From: Icerya purchasi
Lineage: Eukaryota; Arthropoda; Insecta; Hemiptera; Monophlebidae
Assembly: GCA_039619475.1 (NCBI GenBank)
Contig: CM077115.1
Location: 591,195,643-591,259,642, forward strand
Direction of reading: 5' to 3'
DNA: 64,000 nucleotides
Within the stretch, counting starts at the first letter, position 1. Every line of letters begins with the position of its first letter. The notes beneath the pieces were generated by a model. That model was not told where the DNA came from. It did not search any database and saw only the letters and a list, made by a program, of their open reading frames with translations. Positions 11,507-22,992 of this stretch are shown piece after piece. Both the position numbers and the translations under genes were made by a program.

Positions 11507-14500
11507 ACCCTGAAAGACGCTCGCTGGTATTCGTCTATTTCGCTGTTCGTATGGAACAGTCGAATCGCCGTCGGATGCGTACGGTCGACAGTTTCGCGAT
11601 CGATGAAGCGCGCCTCTAAATATTCGACTTCCTCCGCCGTCAGTGCGTCGCCGTTTCCGATTTTCGTAAGGACGCCCGAGAAGCGAATGTTCGACTGACG
11701 CATGACTTGTTCGAGTGGGTAGTAGTCAAGCGTCTGCCATATGATGTCGGACGCAAAATTCAGTGAGGTGCGCTTGTAAATCGGAATCTGACGAACGGCC
11801 GGTAACTGACGTAGGTCTCCGCAGAAAATCATATCCTTCCTTGCGAATGGTGTATCGAATTCGTGAAAGATTTGTTTCATTCTCGAGTCGATCTGTGCAA
11901 GCAGTTTCGCACCAATCATACTACATTCGTCGATGAAGACGGCCCAAATGTCGGAAAAAGCGGCACGGAACTGATTGAGCGTCTCGGTCTTTAATCCGTC
12001 CGCGTTCGAATTGTTAGAGATGCGGAAAGCGGAATGTACAGTCGTACCGCCGAGCGCGGCCGCTGTCACTCCCGTCGACGCCGTCGCTACGTACGCATTG
12101 TAAATGTTGTTGCGCGTTCGCGAGAAACGATTGTACGTCTCCATCATCGCCTTCATCGTATACGTTTTACCGCAGCCCGCCGGTCCAGTGAGGAAGATTT
12201 GCAGAGGTTTTCGCTCGCTGTCGATAAAGATTCTGTGGATAACTTCGAGTACCAGTTCGCGTTGGAGCATGTTGGTTTTGCGCATTATATCGCAGTACTG
12301 CTCCGCGGTGAGTGTGTTTTCACGCTTACGAACAACGGCAGACATTCGTTCCATTATTCGAGCCACCATATCTTCGTTGACGGCGTCGCGAACTTTTTGC
12401 ACAAAGTCGTCGTGCACGGCCTTCGAAGCGATATACTCAGCGGCCGCGTCCCCTTCACTGTTCTTGTCGAGCTCTTCGTTCTCGATAAAAAGTCGACGGC
12501 ATTCCGCGAGCACGGCGTCGATATCGATTCGAGACTCGAATTCCTTTCGCGCCTCGAGAATGTCGGATTCGCGCACTTCGTACAGTTGTCGATACTGATG
12601 TTGATCGAGAATGTCGAGTTCTTCGTTACGAAACGGTACGTGCAACAAGCACTGTTCACGTCGATAATCGTCTTTCTTCGATGGTTCGTAATTGACGTAT
12701 CGAATAACCATCGGTACCTTTCGACGTCGCCATTCTCCGCTTCTCTTCTTGTCGTACCAAGCCACGAATTGAGCGAGCGTGACGTCCACTAAATGCTCCG
12801 GTCGCGATTCGTATTTCTCGATAATGTTTTCGCACCAAACGTTCGTCGAATCGTTAGCTAAACCTTCGTCCTCCATTCGAGCGAGCGTTTTAAGAACGCG
12901 ATGTCGTTCTTGCGGCCATGTCGACGGAATGTATTCGCATTTACGCGACGCTTCGCTCATGTGCAGTTTCAGGAGGTACCACGCGCCCTCTTGACACGAA
13001 ATTTCGACCGAATCGAGTAGTTTCGTTCCAGCTTTGGTCGCGAGCTGCGTGAAATCGAGATCGGGGTATTCGTCGCGCAGTTTACTCAATTCGCGGTTCA
13101 GGTCGCTGAATCCTCTATTCGTTTTATTGACGTATTCGACAACGTACGAGGCGCATGAGTACTCCTCTAGGATGAATTGTATGTCCATGTTCGAGCTTAA
13201 CGTTTTCGCGATCCACGGGTGAAAGTTATTGGTCCACTTTTGTTCCATTGTACGGCGAAGAAAGACGCGAGGACGAGTGATGCCAGCGCGTAGCACGTTC
13301 AAGTAATGTTCTTCGTCGCGAACGTGATACTGACGCCAAAGCGCGTTGACCGAATCAAAATCTCCGAATTCCAATCCTCGATGCATGTCGGCGTAAATCG
13401 CGCGCAAACGATCGCGCTGGCCGTCCTCTTTCGGTATCGGAAGCAGTACACAAGTCTCGCGCATCGGCCAAAATGGAGCTCCGAATCGACATACTTTGTT
13501 CTCTTCGTCCTTGCACTTCTTGTAGCACGTAAACGTGTGCTTGTGCGTCTGTCGATATGGTCTCTCGAGTCGATTGTCGTCCACGCAGCACAGCGCGTCT
13601 ACCAACGCTACCGAGTGAGGCATATGTTCGTCTACATTTTCTTTCGGATCATCGGCCAACCAGAGGAGAATGTGAGCGCGCGGACTCCCGCGCTGCTGAA
13701 ACTCGATTCGCTTGAACCAATCGACGATGCGATATCTTCCAAAGGGACTGCACGGTTTCGAAAGAATGTACATAATCGTATCGATGAGCTTGTTAAAGTA
13801 TAAACAACACGTTACCGGATCTTCATTAACGAATTTCGTACGTAAATCGCCACTCATCGACGTTTCGGGATCACCTTCTCCAGTCCATTCGCGACCGTTA
13901 TTCTCGAGACGGTAGAGTACACAAAGTAAGTCGTTCCAATCGTATTCGGATGCACTCATTGTAAGAAAGACGGTCGGCTTACCAAGCTGTCGAATCATCG
14001 CGAATACATCTTTTTTACGTGCCGACCAGTAATGAACGGAGTTGGGTATTGACTTGAGGAAAGCGAAATTCTGTTCTACCATCGACGACATCAATTCTTT
14101 GTCTTGCATATTTTCGCGCGTCAAAGTCTTGGTATCGCCGGTTGTTTTAAAGACGTGTCGCATTCCGTCCGTCAATCGCAGTCGCATAACCTTCATCGCC
14201 ATGTACAGAATGTGCTCCGGTTTGACGCCGCGACGGTCGGTGCGTCGAATTTCGCTCGTCGCCATCGCGTACACGGTATTGGATACTTCTTGTCGCATAT
14301 CGTCGTCGCTGTCATCGTCGGCGGCCTGATCGTATACGCGCTGACTGAAGCGGCGAGATTCACCGAGGTAGATGCCGGGGAAAGACAATTCCTCGGCGTG
14401 TTCGTCGTAACCGAGTGCTACAACGGGGCGATTCATTCCGGGTGCGAGCGAAAGGTACTTTTCTTCGTTCCAAAGGATTGTTTGTCGCTTCGCCATAAGT

Positions 14501-16170
14501 AGCGATTTGACGCTAGATGGGTCGTTTTCTATCGGTTCGATCATCGGTTCGTCCTCGTCCTGATCATTATCAATGGCCGCTCTTGCTCGGATATCTTCCG
14601 TATCCGAACTTTCGCGTAGAAACGATTCGTCCACTGTCACGCCATGTTCGCGATAAAGCGGTGTATTGACGAGGTAACGTAACCACGCTTTCACCGCACT
14701 TTTCCTGACGAAACCGCTGTACGCAGACGATTTGTGAATTTGATGTTTCTTGATATGTACGTTGAATGCGTAGTCGTCGTCGAGTTGTCGCGGTAGAGCT
14801 TGCAACATATTATTTACTTCGACCAAAACGTTAATGACTTGACCGACGATCGCTTTTGACCCTTTGGCGAACCGCAATCGGCGAATTTGCATGAACGGAA
14901 GGCGCGGCGAGATGAGTCGCTCCGTTATGGGATCCAACCGCGGTAGGTGCGATGGAATCGGGGGATAATGGAATCCGTTCGATCGCGACAAACGCGGAAT
15001 TTTGTTTCGACATAGGCATCGGTAGCAGTTGTCGCACGTTCGGAAAGCGGATACGTTTTCGTTCGGAAATTCGTTGTTCAGTAAAGGTCCGGCACAAACA
15101 GGCGCTGGTCGCAAATCTCCGTCGAACCACAGTCGATCACACACCGAACATGAGAAACCAAAGAGATTCGACGTAAAGCGTTTCTCGAATTCTATATCGG
15201 CCAGAGAACGAGGCGGTGGAACGTACAAGTGATTTACCTCGTGAATTTCCACTTCTTCGGCTACGTTTTCAGCGGCGGTCATACTCGCGCGCAGTTTCTT
15301 TCGCGCGCGATATTCACGCATTTTTTCGGAGGCAGATGCAGGCAGTTGTTTACGTTCATGCGATAGAGACCATTCGTCGTTGTTCGTCACACGTTTCTTT
15401 CGCGCGCGATACTCAAGCGCTCGTTCGGCGTCCGATACAGGCGGTTGTTTAGGTTTTGTTTCATGCGATACAGACCACTTGGCGATTGGTTCTACGTGCA
15501 ATTCATCGTCGTTGTTCGTCGCAAGTTTCTTTCGCGCGCGATACTCAAGCGCTCGTTCGGCGTCCGATACAGGCGGTTGTTTAGGTTTTGTTTCATGCGA
15601 TACAGACCACTTGGCGATTGGTTCTACGTGCAATTCATCGTCGTTGTTCGTCGCAAGTTTCTTTCGCGCGCGATACTCAAGCGCTCGTTCGGCGTCCGAT
15701 ACAGGCGGTTGTTTAGGTTTTGTTTCATGCGATACAGACCACTTGGCGATTGGTTCTACGTGCAATTCATCGTCGTTGTTCGTCGCAAGTTTCTTTCGCG
15801 CGCGATACTCAAGCGCTCGTTCGGCGTCCGATACAGGCGGTTGTTTAGGTTTTGTTTCATGCGATACAGACCACTTGGCGATTGGTTCTACGTGCAATTC
15901 ATCGTCGTTGTTCGTCGCACGTTTCTTTCGCGGGCGATACTCACGCGCTCGTTCGGCGTCCGATTTCGTATCGAGTTTATCCACCGTCGATTTATTTCGC
16001 GCGCGATACTCACGCATTCGATCGATGTCCGATTTCGCTGTTTGTTTACAAGGATTGTCATTCCTCGTTTGTTGAAATTGCGCAAATTTTTCTGCAACAG
16101 TAGTTCGCGAAGAGGACGGTGTATCGCGTACGAAACTATAAAACTCTTCGGAATCCATAACACTTTTCAT
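11503..16170 (-). pseudogene. Helentron Rep-helicase, main open frame (1555 codons)
   Basis: The protein would nick and rejoin transposon ends with the Rep domain and unwind DNA with the helicase. Visible parts: four to five 44-residue repeats at residues about 70-300; a Cys-rich zinc finger at about 345-400 (CSVC, CDNCYRCLC); Rep motif RGSPRAHILLWL near 830; Rep tyrosine motif YVVEYVNK near 1005; Walker A GPAGCGKT near 1335; Walker B FIDECSM near 1410; DLRQLPAV near 1450. The Met near 16170 follows AT-rich non-coding sequence and suits a start. Helicase motifs IV-VI are missing here because the frame shifts at about 11510. The first His of the HxH metal motif is Arg. The long open frame suggests recent activity. 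Confidence 0.85.
15418..15960 (-). repeat. 132-bp in-frame tandem repeats in the Helentron ORF
   Basis: Four nearly identical 132-bp copies (44 codons) encode units from SDAERALEYRARKK through DDELHVEPIAKW to PKQPPV. Diverged partial units occur on both sides, at about 15300-15400 and 15950-16060 (SDIDRMREYRARNK; SEKMREYRARKK). Near identity of the central copies indicates recent expansion or homogenisation. The repeated core SDAERxREYRARKK is basic and charged and could bind DNA (inference). Confidence 0.95.
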
Positions 16171-16229
16171 GGGAAAGAAACGGTGTACACGAGACTAAAG
16201 TTACAATTAATTTCTAACGTACATATTTA

Positions 16230-16850
16230 ACGGCTGTTTACAACATGTATCTGATAGTTTTAAAACAGCTCAGATTGTTATGCTCCAAAAACAAGGAAAA
16301 CCAGCGGAAAATGTCATATCCTACCGACCGATATCATTATTACCAGCAATATCTAAACTATTTGAAAAGTTGTTATTTAAGCGACTCAAGCTAATACGTC
16401 TACCGGACTATCAGTTTAGTTTTCGACGATATCGAGTAATCTCAATAGTAGAAAGAGCGTTCGAAGAAAAACAATTTTTTCTGGATATTAAGCAATCATT
16501 TGACCGAGTGTGGTATCAAGGACTTCTACACAAGTTATAGTCCTTGACTGCTTATTATTAATTGGTGCCGTCTACTGAAATCATACCTCTCAGACAGACA
16601 ATTTCGCGTAGCCTATGGAGATGCGAGATCATCCTTTTACATCCGATACAAGCAGGCGTACCATAGGGTAGCGTCCTCAGACCTATTCTGTATCTTCTGT
16701 ATACAATAGACTTACCAACAACACCAAATACTGCGATTGCAATGTTCGCTGACGATACAGCAATACTGTCAGCGAGCGGCTCACAAACTGAAGATGAATG
16801 TTACTTATTTAGAAATAATTCCAAGATTGAAATAACCATACGGTTCCGTT
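16230..16850 (+). pseudogene. Jockey-like reverse transcriptase fragment
   Basis: Open pieces read AQIVMLQKQGKP, YRPISLLPAISKLFEKLL, FDRVWYQGLL, then in shifted frames GVP-GSVLRPILYLLYTIDL and MFADDTAIL. These are RT motifs 1-5 of the Jockey/I group in correct order, including the catalytic FADD. Endonuclease, RNase H and C-terminus are absent and stops and shifts are frequent. It starts within 80 bp of the Helentron 5' side. Confidence 0.8.
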
Positions 16851-16921
16851 AAGGGGCTGTTTTATAAAAAAAACAAAAAAAAATGAATGTGATTTGATGA
16901 GCTAAGATTGTTTTCTATTAG

Positions 16922-17011
16922 GAAGCCCGTGCCGCTTTAGAATACGTCGATGCAAAATGTTCAGCAAAAGAAGATGCAATCTGTTCAAAATTTCTCAATA
17001 TTTCTCCCTGA
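16922..17011 (+). CDS. candidate terminal exon of an unidentified host gene
   Basis: A pyrimidine-rich tract ending TTTTCTATTAG at 16921 is followed by 30 codons, beginning EARAALEYVDAKCSAKEDAI and ending in TGA. Composition is clearly more protein-like than its AT-rich surroundings. I do not recognise the family. No preceding exon could be linked. It might also be a remnant from an unrecognised element. Confidence 0.3.
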   Translation, partial: EARAALEYVDAKCSAKEDAICSKFLNISP

Positions 17012-17625
17012 TGCCCAAAAATGTTACTGTTCAAAAACGCACTTTTTCCTTTACCTTGGGTAACATAAGCCCAGAATCTCTCGGTTCAATTTTCATTCTG
17101 CATTCTACTTTACTCTCAAACTTGTATCTTACAGCTGTCATTTTTAATTTAAATTGTTTATGTATATTTTTGGAATTCTGTTTAAAAAGTTCCCGCTTTG
17201 TTCTTTTATATTTTAAACGATTTATCACAGCTCTTGAAGACTATTTTGTATTAACGTAATATTAATAAATAGAATAATTTTAAAACGTTCTGCCTAACAT
17301 GTTTTTATTCTGCTTAATATTTTCAGAAAAATCCACGTATAATTTTAATTTGATGTTATTAAGAGTATTTAAAGATATTTTTTTTTTGCGTCACATAAGT
17401 CTACATTTTTTTCATTTTCAGAACAATTTCTATCCATAAAATAACTTACGTACATGCATAATGTTACCGAATACTTAAGTTGATATTATTAAATATATTA
17501 TGTGCGGATAAAAAAATATTATTTTTCTGCCCGTTGTCTGCGCAATGTCGTCGATGACTTTGTAAATTATTATTGATTATTATGCTTTTATAAACACCGA
17601 GCCCACTTTTTTACATTCTATGCAG
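17012..17625. other. AT-rich non-coding stretch
   Basis: Nothing recognisable. A 100-codon open frame at 16957-17259 has low-complexity composition and no family features, and it overlaps the better-looking exon candidate in another frame. Confidence 0.5.
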
Positions 17626-17725
17626 GTTAATCGTCAATTTAGATCAACTGTTCTTCCACCCGTTTATACTTTTCGTAATCAAACAACGTACGATCAAGAC
17701 AATGAAACCAAAAAGGCACGATACA
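17626..17725 (+). CDS. candidate 100-bp internal exon
   Basis: The segment is bordered by an acceptor (TTTTTACATTCTATGCAG) and a strong donor (GTAAGTAAAA at 17726). In phase it reads VNRQFRSTVLPPVYTFRNQ and continues to KKARY; a second frame is also open, so phase is not certain. If real, the 5.9-kb intron downstream would contain the whole nested LINE cluster and join the acceptor at 23621. The gene was not recognised. Confidence 0.35.
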
Positions 17726-18335
17726 GTAAGTAAAATTTTGAAATGTTTGGTGATTTTTTTTCATTTACTTTAATTTTTTGATGTATCTAAAACAAACAAC
17801 AAAAAAAAAACAAAAAAAAACGACTAAATAAATGTATAAGCTTTATTTGTTTATAAAAGCTAATTAACCGTAAATAAGGTATTTTTAACTGCTATACAAT
17901 ATATTCATTATGAGGAACAGTAATGTTCAAAAAATGTTATTTTAGGATGTTTAATAAAAATTTTAATAATTTAAACGTAAATATAAACCTATATTTTAGT
18001 TATTCTGTTTGACAAAATTTTTACATTTTCAATGGTATACAAATTTAATTGAAAAAAAGAAAACCCAATATCGCTATCTGATTAGATGTCATAAAAATTA
18101 GTTATAGATTTTCTAAATGAAGAAAAATAAGGGAAAAACGATTTTGAATTTATCACTAATATTAGTCAATATTAGCAGTATCGATAATGAGGTATTAAAT
18201 AGAGATATTACGATGCAAGAATTAAATGGTAGCTTGGACCATAAAATAAATACAAGTGTAGGGATGGTATTTCGTATGGGGCGCTAAGAAATTTACATAC
18301 AGAAGGAAGAGAATATTAAATTTTTTTTCAATTCA
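17726..18335. other. AT-rich intergenic or intronic sequence
   Basis: Homopolymer-rich with short A and T runs; no gene, repeat or RNA motif seen. Confidence 0.5.
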
Positions 18336-18339
18336 GCCT

Positions 18340-19560
18340 TGAGCTGAGGTTTCGCTCCTGAACAATGGAAGGAAGATTACATTTGCCCAATCGTCAAACT
18401 GGCGAAAGATCCAGATATAAACAACTCATATAAGCCTATTTCTTTGCTTTCCTGCGTAGCGAATGCGCTGGAGTATATCGTAAAGCCTATAAAGTGTTGG
18501 CTGATCAAAAATAACAAATTTCCGAAAATTCAATTTGGATTTAGGAGAGGCTCAGGTACCAGAGAAGCTCTGACCGTGTTTTCTTTAGATATTTATAATA
18601 ATTTATCCAAAAATTAGTTCACGATTGTAGTGGTTATAGACATAAAGGCCGGGGAATATGATAATATAAATTCAATAGAGTTAATTCAGCACTTAAAAAT
18701 AGTAGATGTACCAGGTAAAATAATACGTTGGATATATAATTATTATAATGGTAGAACGATGACAGTTCTTCGGTACAGGGAAAGAAATTATGGATCAACA
18801 ATGACCGGGAAAGGCATAGCACAGGGCAGTATACTTAGCCCTCTGTTATTCATTATATATATATACGCAGGAACTAGAAAAGATGCAAAATAAGAAAGTG
18901 CCCTTGGTACAATTTGCTGATGATTTTTGGTAATTTATGCCTCTGCAGCAACACTAAACACCGCTATCGGGAAAGCACAAAAAACAGTAGGAGAAGTAAA
19001 AAGAAAACTAAAAAGTTTAGGTCTAGAAATTAATATAGAAAAAATGCGTGGACTATAGTGTTTACAAGAAGATGCAATTTAACGTCCGCGCGGATACAAA
19101 TTGAAAACAAAACAATTCAGTTTTGCACGGCATACAAATATTTAGGGGGTATATTTGATACCAAAATGAGTTGGTGTTATGAATAAGATAACATTTTGAA
19201 GAAATGCGAAAAAGGAATAAATTTTGATTAGAGCAATTGCGAGAACTAAGTGTAGGGTGCGACATCTAGTGTTGGTGAGCATGATATAGGAAGCATTAAT
19301 AAAAGCACACATGGATTATGTAGCACCGTTTACAAATTTTAGTCAAGGTAGGATGAAGAAGTTGCAGACGACTCTAAATAAGGCATTGAGAGTGTGTACA
19401 GGAGTTATGACGTCCGCTCCCTCACATTGTGTTTTAGCAGAAGCGACTGAAATGCCTCTGGATTTTCGTATGCAATATGTCTCAGATAAGTTTTACATTA
19501 AAATTAGGGAACAAAGACACCATAAGATTAACAAACAGATTCTTCGTTTAAATAATATGC
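18340..19560 (+). pseudogene. RNase H-bearing LINE, 5' part (RT); host of nested insertions
   Basis: Pieces in several frames give an ordered reverse transcriptase: SYKPISLLSCVANALE, FGFRRGSGTREALT, VVIDIKAGEYDNIN, GKGIAQGSILSPLLFIIY, then KYLGGIFDTKMSW and the thumb-like RVCTGVMTSAPSHCVLAEAT. The endonuclease is not seen. The coding region stops at 19560, where an RTE inserted, and resumes at 22993. The RNase H on the far side places it in the I/LOA/R1-type group; exact clade is uncertain. Many stops: inactive. Confidence 0.8.
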
Positions 19561-19738
19561 TTCTTCTTCTTCTTCTTCGAGTCCTGACCGTTCTCGATCG
19601 TAGGTGACCTTATTAGAGAGAAATCTTTCGTATGCAAGGTGGACTAATTGTTCGGCATTCATCCCCGACCATGCCTCCTTGATGTCGTTTAACCATGAGC
19701 GCCTCCTTCGTCCGACCTTCCTCTTGACCGATATTTTT
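19561..19738 (-). pseudogene. older RTE-like element: C-terminus and (GAA)n tail
   Basis: The minus strand reads KVGRRRRSWLNDIKEAWSGM, NAEQLVHLAYERF and a (GAA)n tail at 19561-19580. This is the conserved end of RTE-like endonuclease-RT proteins, where a Trp-rich 'RxxSWLxDI' segment precedes the stop. It is split at 19738 by a younger RTE and continues at 22864 with the preceding codons (KRKYFGHFIRGSKYSLLQ). Confidence 0.8.
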
Positions 19739-19747
19739 CCTAATAAT

Positions 19748-22700
19748 AATAATAATAATAAACCTTTATTGAGGAAATTCTTAAACTATATAACAAACAT
19801 GAATAGTATAAATTTGATATAGAAAAAACTAAATATTAAATTTCCTCGGCCCATGATGAGCAAAGGTTTCCTGTAATCTCTCCCATTCAATTCTATCTAT
19901 GGCTACTCTTTGAAAATTTTTGTTCAATAAAAAATTACTAAAATCGTCCCTCCACCTTGTCAACTGATGCCCCCTTCTTCTTTTATAATGTGCAAGAAAC
20001 CAGAAAGTGGCTCTATACGTCCATCTGTCATCCTTCATTCTTGCTACATGACCAGCCCAAGCCCATTTTTGTCTTCTAACATATCTGATTGCATCTATAT
20101 TATTTTTTAATTTTTGTTTTATCAGTTTGAGTGGTACTTTATCTTTTTTCTTAATATTTAAAATAGACCGTTCAATTGTATTTTGTGTTACCTTTATTTT
20201 ATTTATAATTTTTGAAGTCAGACACCAGGTTTGACTGCCGTATGTTAAACTAGGTATAATAATCGCGTTGAAAATTATACTCTTGTGGTAATTGTTAAAA
20301 GGGCCTTTAAAAATATATTTTAGTGCCCAATACTTGTTCCAAGCTTTCGTTATTCTAGTATTTACCTCCGTTTCAGTACGATTTTCAAAAGATAATTGCT
20401 GACCTAGGTACGTTGCTTGATTTACTATTTCTATAACCATTCCGTTAACTTGTACTATTTTAGCGTTTCAGTTTTCTGTAAATATTTTCGTTTTTCCGAT
20501 ATTTATGGAAAGCCCAGCTTTTTTCCCCACATTGTCTAATTCTGTTATCATAGTTTTTAGTTCTTCCAAGGAATTTGACAAGTGAACCACGTCGTCCGCG
20601 AATCTTAAATTGGAAATTCTTTTTCCATTTATGTTTAAACCTTTGTTATCCCAGTGCAAATTCCTAAAAATATCTTCCAAAGCACAGTTAAACAAAACCG
20701 GTGATAATGGGTCTCCCTGTCTAACCCCTTTCTTAATATCAAAGTACCGACCCTCTACATCTGTTAATATTCTGGCTCTAAGGTCTTTATACATATTTTT
20801 TATTAATATTATGTAATTTTCTGGAACTCCTTGACTTTTAAGTGATGCAAATAAGTACTGATGTTTTAAAGAGTCGAAAGCTTTATTATAGTCAATTAGA
20901 GCCATATATATTTCGATTTGATATTCTATACATTTCTCAATGACTTGGTTCATGACATGTAGGTGATCTATTGTAGCGAACGACCTTCTGAAACCAGCTT
21001 GTTCTACAGCCAGCTTATTCTACAGGTTGTTCGACTCTTATAATAGGCTGTATTCTATTTTCTAACAACTTTGAAAACATTTTTGAAATAGTCAAACTTA
21101 AAGATATTGGACGATAGTTTTCAATTTTGTGTCGATCCCCCTTTTTAAACAACAATATTATATCATAGTACTTCCATTTACAGGGAATAATGCCTGTTTT
21201 TAAAATTCTATTAAATAGAATCGTTAAGATTTTTATTAATTGTAAACCTCCCAATTTTATGTGTTCGTTCATTATTTTGTCACTGCCTGGGCTTTTGTTG
21301 CGTCTCAATCTTTTTACTATCTCCTCTACTTCTTCATTCAAAAATTCTGGTTCTACTGTAAAACTAGTTTCAACAGAATTGCTTATACCGTGATCGTTAT
21401 CTATGTCATTATACAAATTTTTATAATATTCAGTTTTGAAGTTATTTATTTCTTTTCTGTCGCATATTTTCTCCCCTTTGAAGTTCATAAAATGAGTTGC
21501 CCATTGTGTACCTATACTGAGTTTCTTTTTTAGCAGTTTTATATTTTTACTTCCTTCTAAAATATTATTAATAATTTCATTTTTTTGAGCTCGGTCCCTT
21601 TCTCTTATTTTATTTCTTATAGCTCTTGACACTAAATTTAATTCAATCTTTTCTTTTGGAGACCTGCTAACGATTTTTAAAATTTCCATTCTTCTTTTAC
21701 GTAATTGGTAAATGTCGTCTACTTCGCTTATCTGTGGGATATTTCCACTTCTTTTCTTGGATGTGTTTGTGAATGTTGACGTTATTGTTTGAGATATGGT
21801 GTTATATAGTTCGTCAATCTCTTGATCTCTATTTAAGTTTATCTTTCCTAACTCTTCACTAATTATGTTTTCGTACTTTTCATAGTCTAATTCTGTATTC
21901 AAATTTTTTATGACTCTCTTATAGTATTTTTCTTTATCAATTGCAATTGTTATAATTAGCAGTCTATGATCTGTATAGAAGCTGAATTTATTCAAACCTT
22001 TTATTTCGAAATTTATAATTGACTGATTCATGCTAGGTACTAGTATATAGTCTATTAGTGATTTATACTGTTGATTTGGAGATATCCATGACCATCTATT
22101 TCCTATTCTTTTTTTAAACAGACTATTTACTATTTTTAAATTGAATTCTTGACAGAATCTTATGAGCATCCAACCCCTTTCGTTGCGTTTCCCATAACCG
22201 TATAAACCCATTGTTTGTTTTTCACTTTTCTCTCTTTGCCCTATCTGGCTATTCCAGTCTCCCATAATTATTAAGTTGTTGTTCTTTATTTTAATTGAAT
22301 TTAAAATGTTTCTTAAATTTTCGTAGAAATTTTCTATTTCCTAATCTTCTGCAGCTGTAGTCGGAGCATAAACTTGAATACATGTTAGTATAACTTTATT
22401 AATTTTTATTTTTAAGATTGCTATTCTGTCGTTAATCCCCTTTGTCTCTACTACATTACTTATATATTCATTTTTAATAATAAAACCGACTCCTTTTTGT
22501 CCTGAGTTATTACCTATATAATAAAAAAGGTTCCCCTTTTGTGTGCGTATAATTTTCTCTCCAGATCTTCTTACTTCGGACAATCCTAAAATTTTAATAT
22601 TAGATTTTTGAAATACCTCTTCTAATTCAATTAAGCTTTCTGGACTTTGAAGTGACCTTACATTCAGAGTAGCTATATGAACTTTGTGTTTTATTTTATT

Positions 22701-22850
22701 TTTATTACTTTTTATATTATTGGTTTGATTTAAATTGCGCTTAACTAAATTTTTAGTAGTAATTTTAAATGACGGGAGTGATGGAGGAAAAAGGTATACT
22801 CACTCTCGCTTACCAGCGTTTCTGGGTGAGGAATTTTTTTTTTTTTTTTT
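19748..22850 (-). mobile_element. young RTE-like retrotransposon, nearly intact
   Basis: About 3.1 kb with an (ATT)n 3' tail at 19741-19760 and a 13-bp target duplication (TTTTCCTAATAAT at 19735-19747 and 22851-22863). It encodes an endonuclease then a reverse transcriptase. Only two in-frame stops and one frameshift separate it from a continuous ORF, so it is much younger than its neighbours. It inserted into the coding region of the older RTE-like copy. Confidence 0.88.
19829..22727 (-). pseudogene. RTE endonuclease-reverse transcriptase ORF
   Basis: The protein nicks target DNA and primes reverse transcription of its own RNA there. In order: IATLNVRSLQSPESL, LGLSEVRRSG, MGDWNSQIGQ, LIDYILVPSM and YTDHRLLII (EEP endonuclease); ENYRPISLSL, IDYNKAFDSL, GVRQGDPLSPVLFN, LRFADDVVHL (RT palm, catalytic FADD present); ATYLGQQLSF, TYGSQTWCL, WAGHVARMKDDRW and LTRWRDDF (RTE-type C-terminus). 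Defects: TAG at about 22338, a frameshift near 21015-20990 beside a short GTTCTACAG duplication, and TGA at about 20465. Start about 22727 is inferred from the endonuclease N-terminus. Confidence 0.88.
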
Positions 22851-22863
22851 TTTTCCTAATAAT

Positions 22864-22992
22864 ATTACTTGCAACAATGAGTATTTGGATCCACGTATAA
22901 AATGGCCAAAGTATTTCCTCTTCCTGTCTTCATCAAGGCATGGTCGGGGATGAATGCTAAACAATTAGTCCACCTTGCATACGAAAGATTTC
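22864..22992 (-). pseudogene. older RTE-like element: upstream piece plus inverted end
   Basis: 22864-22925 on the minus strand encodes KRKYFGHFIRGSKYSLLQ and VILLG, joining in frame to the C-terminus at 19738 once the younger RTE is removed. From 22926 to 22990 the sequence turns round: the plus strand reads AWSGMNAKQLVHLAYERFL, a second, inverted copy of the same C-terminus. This gives the old insertion a short inverted duplication at its 5' end. Confidence 0.75.

Larger units (their letters stand above)
9988..16250 (-). mobile_element. Helentron-like rolling-circle transposon, inactivated
   Basis: One long minus-strand coding region holds, in order, an N-terminal repeat and zinc-finger region, a Rep (HUH-type) domain, a PIF1-like helicase and a C-terminal endonuclease/exonuclease/phosphatase (EEP) domain. 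A Rep-helicase fused to an EEP nuclease is the hallmark of Helentrons as opposed to canonical Helitrons (established knowledge). Coding runs through three frames plus one further shift near the end, so the copy is dead. The exact termini were not identified; limits given are the coding stop at 9988 and the non-coding 5' side near 16250. Confidence 0.88.

Noticed and set aside
12034..12792. Plus-strand frames of up to 252 codons opposite the Helentron
   Set aside because: They are complements of the conserved Rep-helicase frame and have no family features.
10023..16170. Spliced host gene related to PIF1
   Set aside because: Rep, zinc finger and EEP domains and the lack of splice sites at frame changes fit a Helentron better.
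15380..16230. Plus-strand repeat proteins of 231 and 261 codons
   Set aside because: They are antisense translations of the 132-bp tandem repeats.
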